This document shows, one piece after another, positions 11,240-21,718 of a DNA stretch of 64,000 bases (position 1 is its first letter; each line of letters starts with the position of its first letter). Made by a program: the position numbers and the translations under genes. The notes under the pieces were generated by a model that was given only the letters and a program-made list of their open reading frames with translations, was not told the DNA's origin and made no database searches. This stretch comes from Epithemia pelagica. Lineage: Eukaryota; Bacillariophyta; Bacillariophyceae; Surirellales; Surirellaceae. The stretch covers positions 3,472,001 to 3,536,000 of the forward strand of contig OX337232.1 of the NCBI GenBank assembly GCA_946965045.2, in the 5' to 3' direction.

Positions 11240-12132
11240 AACATTCCTTCGGTTTCTTGGTTGGCAGATTGGTCTTGTCGCGAAGTATGGCAGTATTTGT
11301 GGCATGTAGTGGAAGCTAAAGTCGAGGAGGAATTGCGTCAGGAGTATAAGGATGCGATTGAGGTCTGCCTTCTCGATGCAAGAGGAAAAGGAATGCCAGT
11401 CTTTCCCGATTTGATGGGTCCTCAGCACTTTGGTCCATTTTGTTAGGGAGAGTGCGTTGGAAGACTTTGTGTTCCTCCATGTCGACTGGAGAGATTTGGC
11501 GGAAGACAAGACAGGACCAGAAGCGGTGAATGCAACATTGGACTTGGATCGCTTTGTTTTTTTTTAACAACCACAGTACTTGGCACGATTCGACAGCAAA
11601 ACGTCGAGCCCAGAACAACAGAAAGGATTGTGATTCATTGGACCAGTGCTTTGAAACGTTTTGGACGAACGAAACATGTGGTATTGTTCTAGTATTGTTC
11701 TAAATGTAAAGAACATGTACGAGCTATGAAAAATGAAAACCATGGAACTGAAGCTCTTTCCCAATATTCTGGTTGTCCGTTTGAAGTGGTTTGAGTTTAA
11801 GAATGTCATGCGCTGCGACAAGTTGGAGACCTTGGTGAACTTTCCCTTAGACGGCTTGGACATCGGTACCCATTGTGCTCGACATGGAAATGGTCAAGAG
11901 TCTTTTGTGGAGGATTCGGTTCCGGCCATGTACGATTTATTGGCGGTGGCGAATCATTATGGCCGAATGGGATTTGGTCACTACACCGCGTTTGCTGCGA
12001 ACTGGAATGAAAATGAAACATCCAATGAATGGCAATGATTCGACTGTCAAGAGTGTGGGAGAATCAGGTGATTCCGTGGTGTCTTCGGCCGCCTACGTGC
12101 TCTTTTCTCGACGTCGGATGTGCGTAGCGTAA
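11240..12132 (+). pseudogene. Ubiquitin-specific protease (C19) C-terminal half, frameshifted
   Basis: Fragments in three frames follow the order of a USP catalytic domain's second half: a helical region (WQYLWHVVEAKVEEE, ~11290), FLHVDWRDLAEDKTGPE (~11472), LDQCFETFW (~11638), YCSKCKEHVRAMK (~11700; the zinc-ribbon CxxC), PNILVVRLKWFEFKN (~11760), NHYGRMGFGHYTAFA (~11955; contains the catalytic His) and SSAAYVLFSRRR (~12085). The catalytic-Cys box is not seen. Stops at 11443 and 11695, an 11 bp local duplication and at least three frame changes show it is not functional. It resembles the USP4/11/15 type; this is family knowledge, not a search. Confidence 0.75.
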
Positions 12133-12866
12133 TGATAGGCAGAGGAAAGGAGTTGTCTTTGTAGTGTTGACGGGTTGGAGGTGTTGGTTTGCAGGCCAGG
12201 ACAGTCCATGACGTGGGTTGGGATAGGGTCGACAACTCGGGTCGGGTTGGGCGGGTGCATAATGGTGTCGGATGGATGGTCTTCGTTCGGGTTGTTGTTG
12301 CTTCCAATTGCACTGTGTTGGTACTGAGATCTATATGGAAGCAGCGGGTCGGAACGGTTGGTTTCCGCGCCAGTATGGTCCCTTGGGTTGGTAGAGACAG
12401 GGCGAACAACTCGGGTCGGATGGGGAGGGGCCATGAGTGTTGTAACAACCACAACAAGATGGATCTCGTAGTGATTGCGTTGTGGTGTTGGTGAGTTTGT
12501 GTCAAAGTCGAAAAATCCCCGATTTTGAGAATCGCGCCTTGGGGGTGAGTATCAGAATGCTCTTGGTCTGTCTGTCAACCTGGACTCGCCCTTCCGCTAG
12601 GGGGTAATCTAGATATAAAGTAAGCAGATTACTCCCCTGTGATTTCTCATTCCTTCCTCGTCGGGCGCCCGGCTTGTCGGGAGAATGACTCGACGGGCAT
12701 ATGTCTTGTCGGGCATGCGCCCTCCTCGAACATATGCCCTTCTCGTCATTCTACCCTCCGCGCCGGGCGACCCTCCTCTAAAGGAATGAATCACCGTGAA
12801 GTAGTCTTACTACAACCTTCCCTCTCCGTGAAGGGTGCAAACTTCGGTGCACACAAATCCAGTGAG

Positions 12867-14107
12867 ATTCGCCATTATTTCCCCTCCATATTGGTGAGGC
12901 GGCCAGACCAAAATCGGTCGCGTTTCGTGGACACGTGCTAGGGAGAGCTTGCTCTCAAATGGGGTGACTTTGCCAGCTCTCCAACTGCCAGCAAGCGGCC
13001 CTGCGTTGGTTGTTTCATAATTCATAATGCCGGACAAGCACACAATCCTTTTCTCTTGCCAAAGCACATCGTATCAATGACATTCCAGGTGAGCTTGATC
13101 CATTGAGGATTGCCATGACAATTACATTGCTCATGCTCACTCACACTTGTCTCTTTTGCTTGCTCTGCTCATTGGACGAGCGTCTGCTCATCTGCTGTGT
13201 CTCTGGCTCAGCAGCTAATTACTTGCCATTGTTCATTTCTGTCGAAACGAGTCCATAACTTTCATTGCATTCATCCACAGACTATAAACCTTCTTTTCTT
13301 TATTCACTAGAAATAGAACTCATGTGCTAGCCATCTATAGAGTTAAGTGCCTTCTGTATGCGTGTTGTACATCTGTTTTCTGTTTTGAGCACGTCAATGA
13401 CCCTCAGTTCCACCATGAACACACGACAGAGCAGCTCTTACACGCATCTACAGCTACGAATTGAATCATTCGCTGTATAACTCTAGATCTAGGTGCTGAT
13501 AATTGGAAGGTAGGGTGTGGAAGCAAAAACAACAATATGTTTGGTCGTTGAGAAATGATTGAGAATGATCTATCCTACAGAAGACAAAAAAGTAACCAAC
13601 CAGCCAACAATCAAACAACAAAAGAATTGCAACAAGGGGAAAGGGATAGATATTCCACTTGACCACAAGCAGCTTATTCCTACTAGTCTACGCGTACAAC
13701 ATGAGACAAAACCAAAGGATTATGCATGAACAAAAGGAAAGATTGCAGCAGTGATGAGTCAGAAGAAAGAAAAGGAGACAAGAAGATTAGAACTAAGCAG
13801 CAGTAGTGAGAAGTTAGAAGCGATTCAGCCCAGCATGATTCGTCCATGGTTCATACCTCATGTCATGTGCCTCGGTTTTGGGTTTTGTGAGAGACGCGAA
13901 CGAGAGGGTTGCCCAATTTTGTGAGGATTCGTCCTAAACAAGAAACCAAATCCGAGGAAGCTGGACGCAAGCCGACCTTGATGTAACGGTGTTGGCAATT
14001 AGAGATACTTAGAGCTACCTGGAGCAGTGGCGGGCGACATTGAAAAAGGATAGGGTTGGGGATTTGTCTGGCCGCCTCACCAAAATGGAGGGGATTTAAT
14101 GGCGAAT
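12867..14107. mobile_element. 1.2 kb non-autonomous DNA transposon with ~45 bp TIRs
   Basis: Left end ATTCGCCATTATTTCCCC... and the complement of the right end ATTCGCCATTAAATCCCC... match over about 45 bp with few differences, including CCTCCATNTTGGTGAGGCGG. It sits inside the sequence that is continuous in copy 1 at about 3540-3555. AG flanks both sides, so any target duplication is 2 bp or was lost. No open frame longer than about 66 codons is present. Confidence 0.8.
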
Positions 14108-15625
14108 AGATTGCTCCTTCTCTTCCCCTTTCTCGGCTCGTGTTCCTGCAATGTAACTCTTAAAATCACGATCACACAGAGTAGTAGTTGTAAAGAAATT
14201 TTTCCTTGGTTCTTCAGTCTCATTCAATCACCTCTCTCTCTCTCGGTTCAAGAAAGCGAACTTCTCATGAACAAAAGAAGGTCGCGATCTGATCACGAAT
14301 CCATCGAGACATTAACTGCTGCTTCCATAGACCATAGACATCATCCGATCAAGACAGCAAACCCTATCTTCCTCGAGTGCCCAATCCAAAAGCATGAACC
14401 AATTCATCAGGAAAGCGACCAGCCGCGACAAGATTAACAACCCCGAACTATGACCACACATCTTGAGAGAACGAACTACCAGATAGACACCAAGTCAAAA
14501 AGAAGAAATTCCTTATGTCTACTATCAAATAGCTGAAATTGATCACCCATTTGAACGTTCAGCAAGACCGTCTCTCAGGTGCATCCTCGTCCCAAAAATC
14601 TTCTGTATCAACCTCCGCCACAGGATGAATCTCCATGGACAATGTGTGGCCTTCTACTTGTGTTCCGCTATTACTAGTACTGTTCCCCGCAATCGCATTC
14701 ATCATCTCTTCCACTACTTCCTTGCCCCGATCCTGCCATTCTTGACGATTCTTGAGTGAATAATTCAAACATTCGTCACTCGAAACACCAAGCACACCAC
14801 ACTTTTTCAACTTTTTCGCCAGAGGGATAATGTAAAAGTAAAAAAAGCCAATTTCGCCTTGGTACCAATTCAACGCTGGATCTGTATCAGCCCGTCCTTC
14901 TTGGTAGGCACGGTAACATTCGTGAAAGAAGTTCTGATTCCACTTGCGGTAAATATGCCTGCACAAACGTTTCATTGGGTTAGAATAAGAGAGCGGAGAG
15001 GCGGGTACGGAAACACGACATCAACGAAATGAACGAAAGATGGCAACGTACCAATGCTGCATGGTATGAGCGACATCCGACGCCTGAATCAAGTGCTCAA
15101 TCACAATGGTCGCCTTTCGGTTCACTGTAGCCAGCGGGTCCTCTGCTTGATGCTGGTCCGAAAAGGCACTGTCCCAACGAGCATTGCGAAGGACCTTGAG
15201 CTCCTTGTCTGCAATATCTGTGGCAAGCACGGCCTGATAATTACAAGCGAGCACAAAAAGATTGAGAATTTCGATTGGCACAGGACGATAAAGGGGGTCC
15301 TCGGACAGTTGTCATCTCATACTTACCTGGACGACAAGTTGACGAAAGCGGGCAAATTCATCCTCCGTCGAGTAGATACATGCTCGCAAGTCCTTATAAT
15401 CATCACTTTGCAACAGTTTCCAGGAGAGATCAATGGAGTTCTGTTCGGCCACACTCTTTCCGCGATAGGCCGAAGCCAATGAGGCATTTTCTTCAATCAG
15501 CACAGTGTTTGGGACTCCTGTATGGTCGACATCGTGAATCAATGCAGCAAACACGAGAGAAAACTGGGTCAAAGGATCGGAGGTGATACCATAAGTATGG
15601 TCATGAAGGGTCGACTCAATGGTAT

Positions 15626-15835
15626 TGTTGAAACTCAAACAAGCCGTGCCGTAAAAGCAACTCTTTATAGGCTTATCGAACTACGTATTCTCCTTAGAAT
15701 GAGCTTCTTCTTGTTTCGTTTGCGTTGCTTTTTTTTTGCCACGTCGCTTCACCAAGATCCAATCTGCATCTTCTTTCGCCTTCTCGCCAGTCGCCTTTTG
15801 GTCGACTCCTACCGTTTCCTGATCTTGCCACAACA
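15626..15835 (-). repeat. 3' LTR of copia element 1
   Basis: Identical in length to the other LTR (21509-21718), with two substitutions near 15730-15740. The stop codon of gag-pol lies inside it (15681-15683), so the last ~50 residues of the polyprotein are LTR-encoded. The purine stretch GCAAAGGAGTG precedes it on the minus strand and is a probable polypurine tract. Confidence 0.93.
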
Positions 15836-18800
15836 CACTCCTTTGCGATGAGTGAAAGGGATCACTCGGAAGCACATTCATGATGGCATCACGTAGACGG
15901 TAGAATGCTTGACCTTGTAGCGGTTTGGTAAAAAAATCGGCAATCATCTCCTCAGTCGGACAGAATTGAACCTGTAGTTCTATGCGTTTTATGCAATCTG
16001 TCACATAAAAATATCGCAGGTTGATGTGCTTGGTTCGTTTTGAGCTGGATAGTCTTCCGTTCCTTTCCAGGAGTATACTACTTTGGTTATCTTGGTGTAA
16101 AATGACATCGGTCAATGGGTACCCTTGTGCCTCCAAGAAATTCTTACACCAAATGATGGATGGCAACACGTCGTGTACCCCTATGAGCTCGCACTCAGTC
16201 GAACTGCGAGCCACCAGCTTCTGCTTGTTGGATGCTGTCATGACGGCTCCTTTGCCCATGGTCATACATCCTCCTGTTTGCCCCTTCATATCGGGGTGGG
16301 TGGCGTAGGATGCATCCGCCCACCACAGGACCTTCCCATCCTGGTCACCTTCCAGACGCAGGATCAAGTCATATGTGGATTGGAGGTATGTCAACACTCT
16401 GCCAAGTTTACGGTAATCGTCCTCGTCGGGCTGTGCCACTCGTGTGCTGAGAAAATTAACTGCCATCCGTATATCGGGTCTGCCACGTTGTGCCAGATAG
16501 GCCAGTTGCATTGTGATACTGTGATACCGGTCAGCTTTATCCGGCTCCAGTTTCCGTGTGTTCTCATCTGTGTGATAAAGGTGTTTTGCAGCTGGTGATC
16601 GTGCCTTGCCTTTGAACTCCTTGGGCAAATCATCCAAGATAGTGGAGAGGTAGGAGCGCATATCCACTTGCACTACTCCATCCTCATTGTAATCGAGGAA
16701 CATACCAAGGTAGTCATGGCGTTTTCCTTCCGATACCGATATCTCTCCCAACTGTCCAAATTCGGCCTTGAGATCATTAACAAACTGATCCACGACAGCT
16801 TGGTCGACATGAGAGATCTTAAGATCATCTATATGCCATGTGACCGTTAGTTGCTTGTCTTTTACCGTTTTATTTGCCACACAGGAGTCATACGGGTTGA
16901 TTTCAAATCCCCAACTCTTTAGCACACTTGAGAGCTTTTCCCAAAATAAACGAGTGGCTCGCAAGGTACCGTAGAGTGCCTTCAACATTTCGACATATAT
17001 TACGGGCTGTCCCTTCTCGTAGGTGAGGTAGGGTTCATAAGCTGCCCGATCAACTTCTAATAGAAGTTCTGCCATGAGGCCATCCAATCTCATGTACACT
17101 TCCGGATCCATATCCGAGTGCATGAAGGCACCAGGGATGTCGGCCACCACAACGACTCGCCTCTCAAGCGCATCAATGACCGCTGTGATGAAAACAGATT
17201 CCGATGCCACTGTAGGCGAGGCTGATTGTTCCTTGTTGATGTATGATCGTTGTTTTCGGCCATCTGCGCAACCACGGCCCTTGATTTTACCACACCGTTT
17301 GCGTTTTAAAAACATGAGATATCCTAGGGCTTCCTTGATTTGATCCCAGGTTAGATCCGACTTGTGTACGGCCCGTAGTACTCCTTGATCATGTAGTTGT
17401 TGTATTTCTTTTTTGACTACAGCAACACCTTTGTCTCCAAATAGTTTAATTCCCTTTTTCATGGACATTTGGGGGGTAGCCACGTTTCCTTCAGAATTGA
17501 TGAGAAATAACACCCCGTCAAGCAGGTAACCGTCATATCGGCCACGTGGCAAAGTGTCAAGACATGCAAAGGATTGTCCGTAGCGGTGTTTGTAGCTACG
17601 TTCCCTGTTTGGTCTTAGATTGTATCGTTGGTTTTGATTGTTGTTGTCTTGATCGTTGGCGATGTCTTCGTTCTCCAAGTTCTCTTCGTTCTCCAAGTCC
17701 TCTTGTTCCTCTCCTCCGGCTAGCTCCTCTCCTACTGTATCCTCTTCATCCACAATTTCCTCCTCCTCTTCCATGATCCCTGGTTCCTCGGGCATCGGAT
17801 CGGCTAGGTTCTCACCTGCTTCCACTCCTTGGATTTCCATGTCGTCCACTCCTTGGATTTCCATGGCTTCGTTGTTCTCCTGTTGATCAACCAGGGCAGG
17901 CAGTTGATTCACCAACCACTCAATGTCGTCTGGTACTGGCTGGTTGACAGGTGGTTCTGGTTCTGGATCTGGTTCTTGATCGAGCTCTTGTTCTGGGACC
18001 TGTTGGTTTGGTTGTTCCAGTTCATCTGCAATGAGGTCGTCATCATAACGTAGATCTTCATCATGATCATCCTCATCCATATATGACTCATCATCGGCTT
18101 CATCATATATAGGATTATCGGGATCCATGAACAGGATCCTGTTATCTCGGTTCCTGAACACCAACCCAGGCTGCATCTGCTGTGCCATTGCCAGATTCTC
18201 AACTCTCGTAAGGACCTCTTGAGGCATGGGCAAAGGGGTTGCATGGTTTCTGGTGATAATGCGACCGCTGTTGAGACTCAAGAAATAGTAGCTACCTTGC
18301 CTGTTACCGGTTGGACGTAGAGCTATGGCACCCACAGTTCTTGGTGCCATAGTGTTGTCATGTTGTTCATGGCACTGCACGTACTGTCCGAACTCATAGC
18401 GACAATGTTTATTGTAATCGATGTTTTCTCCAGTCACAAGTCGTCGTGGACTCTCAGTTTGAGATATTCCCAACGGGTGAGGGAAACTGTTGAGCCAGAA
18501 CACTGCGAACTTAGCCATTTCAATCAACATGGCCTTGGGAATCTGATCGAAGGGTAAAGTGTTATACACACACCTCATTCTCTCTTTGATTGTTCGGATG
18601 TATCGCTCGATATCTCCTACGTGTTCGTCTCGTGCTGTGGGGTTGAGTAAGACTCCAAGCATCTGTAGACTCGCTTTCATGTGATCGCTCGTGAATGCTC
18701 CATCTGCCAAGACCAGTCTTGGTCGCAGGCCGCCACGGCGGTAGATGGCTATGGTGTTCTTTAATGCTTGGAGGATATTGATATCATCGGTGTTCGACAA

Positions 18801-20759
18801 GGCAGCAATGGTTCCGAAGTGTATCTTGCGTGAGGTAGTAGCCAAGAACGCAATGTTATTCACATGCAGTACGTCGATGGCGATGGTAACTTCCTTGTGC
18901 TCTTCTGCAATAGAGGGCGGGACAACATTTGTTGTATCAACGTATGGAGCCTTTCGCCTAGTTGTCTTTCCTTTCAGTGTACCAAGATCCGGACCGTACA
19001 GTAGTTTGGCACGCTTCACGTCGTTGACCGTGACTGCTGCATTGGGCAACATGTTCCCTTTGAGAATCTTGATGTAGTCTCTCGTCGACGGCCGTCCTAT
19101 TTTTGCTAACAAGGATCTAGCTGCTTTTGCACGATCAATCTCCGCTTGGGAATAACGGGCTTCGTTTTCACTAACGGTAGTTAAGAAGCTACCTTGGAGA
19201 CTCCCAGATTTCATGTAGTAGAGGCCTTCAGGACTGGCGTTGAATTTGTGTTTCAGTCTACCTGATGACCGATCATGTAGTGTAAAGTTATTGCCATTGT
19301 CACTGTTAAATTTGACTTGGAAGCGTGTTTTGGCTTTGTTTAATGAAAGGATGTTCGCTGGACATAGCTCATCGAACCAGACTATCCCATATCCGGGGAG
19401 TAATCCTTGTTGCTTCAATTTACGAGTTCCAGCGTGGCTTTGAATGGTGATTGGCTTGTCGGAGGTGTGGATGTTTTTTAAGAGTGTTTTATCATGAATG
19501 ATGTCTACAGTTGACTGGTTGTCGAGCAACAACGAGTCCGAAGGGATGGTGCTAGCCTGGGAATAAGAAGAGAAGACACATTCGGGTGAGGTTTCATGAA
19601 CATATTCTGCATCATCAGTCTGCTTGTTGTTCCCACCTCCATTACTGTTACCGTTATTTTGGCTGACCCCATCTTGACTATTCGTGATCGTAGACGTGGT
19701 ACTGTCGGTCGTGGCAGCTTCATGAGTGGCGTAGGCTACTCCAGTTGCGTTGTCAGGTTGTTGTCCTTGTGGTGTAGAATCTTGTTTGTTTTTACTCGTC
19801 ATTCGATTGTCAATTATCGCGCGAGCATCAGCTAAGGACGCTGGATATGCTGCATGCCCATCTAGAAACATGTTCTGCAAATGAGCTTCGTATTCTTTGT
19901 TCCCGCAGGAACGAATGAAGCGAATTGCAATGCAGCGTTCTTGTGCTTCCTCGATGTCTTCGGCTGTAGGTGCGTCTTCGCGTCTGTGCCCTTTGGCAAT
20001 GTACTTGACTAGGTCCGTGTCATATAGTTTCACACCGGCCTCTTGTAGCACTTTGACTTTTGCTCGGAAGACTTCGTAGTAGCTATGCAGACTTTGATTG
20101 TTGCGACGCTTTAAGGAGTAGAAGTCCTCTTTCAGCTTATTGCGTCCAACCAGCTTGTAGATTCTACCCGAATCAAACGTGAATGTCGTCTCCTTGATCA
20201 GACTAAGTAAGGCAATGCCGTCTCGGCTGCTCTTGATGGTGTTGTAGGATTCCTTGGCCTGTAATTTGTCCTTCATGAGGGGCGTACACTGGCCCCAGAT
20301 GACGCTGTACAAAGCTGCCCTGAAGTTCTCATAGGCCATCACCTGTTCTTCTCTTGCCTTGGACGCCATTTTCCATTCTTCGACTTGGATGATGTCCTTG
20401 GTATCCTTAGGAATTTGTGGCTTGTCTGGGTCCTTCAACTCCAGGTCCTCAAGGGCTTGTTGGTACTGTCGATTATGTCGGGTGAAGGTGTTGCCGACAT
20501 ATCCGATGAGGAGTTCCACGTTCCTCAAATATCGCCGCGATTGCGGATCTTCTGTGTAATCAAACGTACACTCTTTGAGGGTGGGTTCTTGCCCGTGGAA
20601 CTTGTTTGATTGTTGGCCGGTGTTTTGGCTGTGTTGTGAACGTCCTCCTCGTCCACCTCTCCCACGGCCACGTCCTCCCTGACTACCTTGACCACTGTTG
20701 CGAGAATTGGATCCAACGGTGTCGGGCCGCGCTTGAGATCCTGTTTGCGACGAAGACAT
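15681..20759 (-). CDS. Gag-Pol polyprotein of copia element 1 (1,692 aa)
   Basis: Starts MSSSQTGSQ at 20759. A Gly/Arg-rich N-terminus is followed by a helical Gag-like region. The aspartic protease carries LLLDNQSTVDI (~residue 410), a variant of the D-T/S-G motif. The integrase shows Asp in TIAIDVLHV, Asp in LVLADGAF and Glu in GDIERYIRTIKER. A very acidic linker (~residues 870-1060) follows. The reverse transcriptase shows VADIPGAFMHSDM and TWHIDDLKISH (in place of YVDD). RNase H shows WWADASY, SSTECELIG and HQDNQSS. The frame is intact, so the element may be active. It packs Gag and Pol in one frame without a visible frameshift site. Confidence 0.93.
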   Translation of the reverse strand: MSSSQTGSQARPDTVGSNSRNSGQGSQGGRGRGRGGRGGRSQHSQNTGQQSNKFHGQEPTLKECTFDYTEDPQSRRYLRNVELLIGYVGNTFTRHNRQYQQALEDLELKDPDKPQIPKDTKDIIQVEEWKMASKAREEQVMAYENFRAALYSVIWGQCTPLMKDKLQAKESYNTIKSSRDGIALLSLIKETTFTFDSGRIYKLVGRNKLKEDFYSLKRRNNQSLHSYYEVFRAKVKVLQEAGVKLYDTDLVKYIAKGHRREDAPTAEDIEEAQERCIAIRFIRSCGNKEYEAHLQNMFLDGHAAYPASLADARAIIDNRMTSKNKQDSTPQGQQPDNATGVAYATHEAATTDSTTSTITNSQDGVSQNNGNSNGGGNNKQTDDAEYVHETSPECVFSSYSQASTIPSDSLLLDNQSTVDIIHDKTLLKNIHTSDKPITIQSHAGTRKLKQQGLLPGYGIVWFDELCPANILSLNKAKTRFQVKFNSDNGNNFTLHDRSSGRLKHKFNASPEGLYYMKSGSLQGSFLTTVSENEARYSQAEIDRAKAARSLLAKIGRPSTRDYIKILKGNMLPNAAVTVNDVKRAKLLYGPDLGTLKGKTTRRKAPYVDTTNVVPPSIAEEHKEVTIAIDVLHVNNIAFLATTSRKIHFGTIAALSNTDDINILQALKNTIAIYRRGGLRPRLVLADGAFTSDHMKASLQMLGVLLNPTARDEHVGDIERYIRTIKERMRCVYNTLPFDQIPKAMLIEMAKFAVFWLNSFPHPLGISQTESPRRLVTGENIDYNKHCRYEFGQYVQCHEQHDNTMAPRTVGAIALRPTGNRQGSYYFLSLNSGRIITRNHATPLPMPQEVLTRVENLAMAQQMQPGLVFRNRDNRILFMDPDNPIYDEADDESYMDEDDHDEDLRYDDDLIADELEQPNQQVPEQELDQEPDPEPEPPVNQPVPDDIEWLVNQLPALVDQQENNEAMEIQGVDDMEIQGVEAGENLADPMPEEPGIMEEEEEIVDEEDTVGEELAGGEEQEDLENEENLENEDIANDQDNNNQNQRYNLRPNRERSYKHRYGQSFACLDTLPRGRYDGYLLDGVLFLINSEGNVATPQMSMKKGIKLFGDKGVAVVKKEIQQLHDQGVLRAVHKSDLTWDQIKEALGYLMFLKRKRCGKIKGRGCADGRKQRSYINKEQSASPTVASESVFITAVIDALERRVVVVADIPGAFMHSDMDPEVYMRLDGLMAELLLEVDRAAYEPYLTYEKGQPVIYVEMLKALYGTLRATRLFWEKLSSVLKSWGFEINPYDSCVANKTVKDKQLTVTWHIDDLKISHVDQAVVDQFVNDLKAEFGQLGEISVSEGKRHDYLGMFLDYNEDGVVQVDMRSYLSTILDDLPKEFKGKARSPAAKHLYHTDENTRKLEPDKADRYHSITMQLAYLAQRGRPDIRMAVNFLSTRVAQPDEDDYRKLGRVLTYLQSTYDLILRLEGDQDGKVLWWADASYATHPDMKGQTGGCMTMGKGAVMTASNKQKLVARSSTECELIGVHDVLPSIIWCKNFLEAQGYPLTDVILHQDNQSSILLERNGRLSSSKRTKHINLRYFYVTDCIKRIELQVQFCPTEEMIADFFTKPLQGQAFYRLRDAIMNVLPSDPFHSSQRSVLWQDQETVGVDQKATGEKAKEDADWILVKRRGKKKATQTKQEEAHSKENT

Positions 20760-20907
20760 TATTCAATGATGGCTAGGCTCTCGCGGTGCCTTCGATGCTC
20801 CTCGTGACGATTTGTCACTGGGTTCCAGATCTTCACAAAGTGGTAAAATGACCCGTGACGAGAGACAGTGCCTTGTAAATGGGTCCGGGGGATAGCGTCC
20901 TTGAGTT

Positions 20908-21450
20908 TTAACGGATTGAGGATCCACACGCGTGTTCCTTTCGGAATCCACTTTGGGCTACTCCTCGTTGCAAAGGGATTCTTGGGTGGTTGGTTTCAGT
21001 TTTGATTTGACCGTCTGCGGTTTCTCTAATTACGTCCACAAGGGCAACAGGAATCTCACTCTGTGGCGTCTCGACTGATGCAGCAGCTCTCGGGTCCGGT
21101 TCTTCAGGATTGGCTACTTCACTGTGTTCAGGATAGGTGGCCACACAAGTGCTTGGGAGTTGTGTTTCTTCGGCTTGCTTCGCTTCTGCCAATAAACGTT
21201 CTCGTTCTGCCTGAGTATCTTCGAAGATGATCTGCTTCCGGATCTCGCACTCGTCGTAATCGTTATCCCTGGTAATCTCCCACTGCTGTTCCAGAGCAGC
21301 GACCGCTTCGCGGTGCTGACGTTCCTTGCGACGGTGATTCTCTTGGTAACGAACTTCAACCGCACGTATACTGTCTTGTTCGGCAATAGCGAGTTCGGCC
21401 AGTTGAGTTAATAGATTCTTTACTCTTGGACTTGCTGACTTTTCGCTCAT
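20908..21450 (-). CDS. Extra 5' ORF of copia element 1 (180 aa, coiled coil)
   Basis: Lies between the 5' LTR and gag-pol, on the same strand, ending 148 bp before the gag start. Residues ~10-100 are almost all helical and charged (LAIAEQDSIRAVEV, EAVAALEQQWE, AERERLLAEAKQAEE), typical of a coiled coil; the C-terminal part is acidic then basic. It has no recognised domain. It could be a separate Gag-like structural protein or an accessory protein. Most copia elements have nothing in this position. Confidence 0.6.
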   Translation of the reverse strand: MSEKSASPRVKNLLTQLAELAIAEQDSIRAVEVRYQENHRRKERQHREAVAALEQQWEITRDNDYDECEIRKQIIFEDTQAERERLLAEAKQAEETQLPSTCVATYPEHSEVANPEEPDPRAAASVETPQSEIPVALVDVIRETADGQIKTETNHPRIPLQRGVAQSGFRKEHACGSSIR

Positions 21451-21508
21451 GCAGTGTAGTTCACGTCAAAAGATGAGTGAATGTAATGGTTATTTTCTAA
21501 GGAGAATA

Positions 21509-21718
21509 TGTTGAAACTCAAACAAGCCGTGCCGTAAAAGCAACTCTTTATAGGCTTATCGAACTACGTATTCTCCTTAGAATGAGCTTCTTCTTGTTTC
21601 GTTTGCGTTGCTTTTCTTTGGCCACGTCGCTTCACCAAGATCCAATCTGCATCTTCTTTCGCCTTCTCGCCAGTCGCCTTTTGGTCGACTCCTACCGTTT
21701 CCTGATCTTGCCACAACA
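21509..21718 (-). repeat. 5' LTR of copia element 1
   Basis: 210 bp, TGTTGTGG...TTTCAACA on the minus strand. The sequence after it (minus strand, TATTCTCCTTAG) repeats a word found inside the LTR in the opposite sense, and does not begin with the usual TGG of a tRNA 3'-end primer site. Confidence 0.93.

Larger units (their letters stand above)
10571..12607. mobile_element. 2.0 kb TIR element carrying a captured ubiquitin-protease fragment
   Basis: The ends are inverted repeats starting TTACCCCCTAGCGGAAGGG, with matching patches (GAGTCC, CATTCTGATACTCACCCCCAAGGCGC, CGACTTTGACACAAAC given here in part) over roughly 120 bp. TCTAGATA flanks both sides (10563-10570 and 12608-12615), an 8 bp target duplication. 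No transposase is seen. The interior is host-like: a serine/proline-rich frame and the second half of a ubiquitin-specific protease, both decayed. The structure, long TIRs around a host gene fragment, is like Pack-type (MULE or hAT) gene capture. Confidence 0.8.
10378..12812. mobile_element. Composite insertion in copy 2
   Basis: Relative to copy 1 (about 3478-3487, ...CAACGTCTACAACC...) about 2.4 kb has been added. CTA stands at both edges and may be a 3 bp duplication. The outer parts (10378-10562 and 12616-12812) have no clear inverted ends; the right part is GC-rich with repeated TCGGGC and ATATG words. The inner part is the separate element 10571-12607 with its own target duplication. 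Confidence 0.5.
15626..21718 (-). mobile_element. Ty1/copia LTR retrotransposon 1 (CoDi-like), 6.1 kb
   Basis: Two 210 bp LTRs with TG...CA ends enclose gag-pol on the minus strand. GGTAT is duplicated (15621-15625 and 21719-21723) and is single in the intact paralogue. The order protease, integrase, reverse transcriptase, RNase H is that of copia elements. Only two LTR differences were found by eye, so insertion is recent. It interrupts exon 4 of the cyclase-PDE paralogue in sense orientation relative to that gene. Confidence 0.95.
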
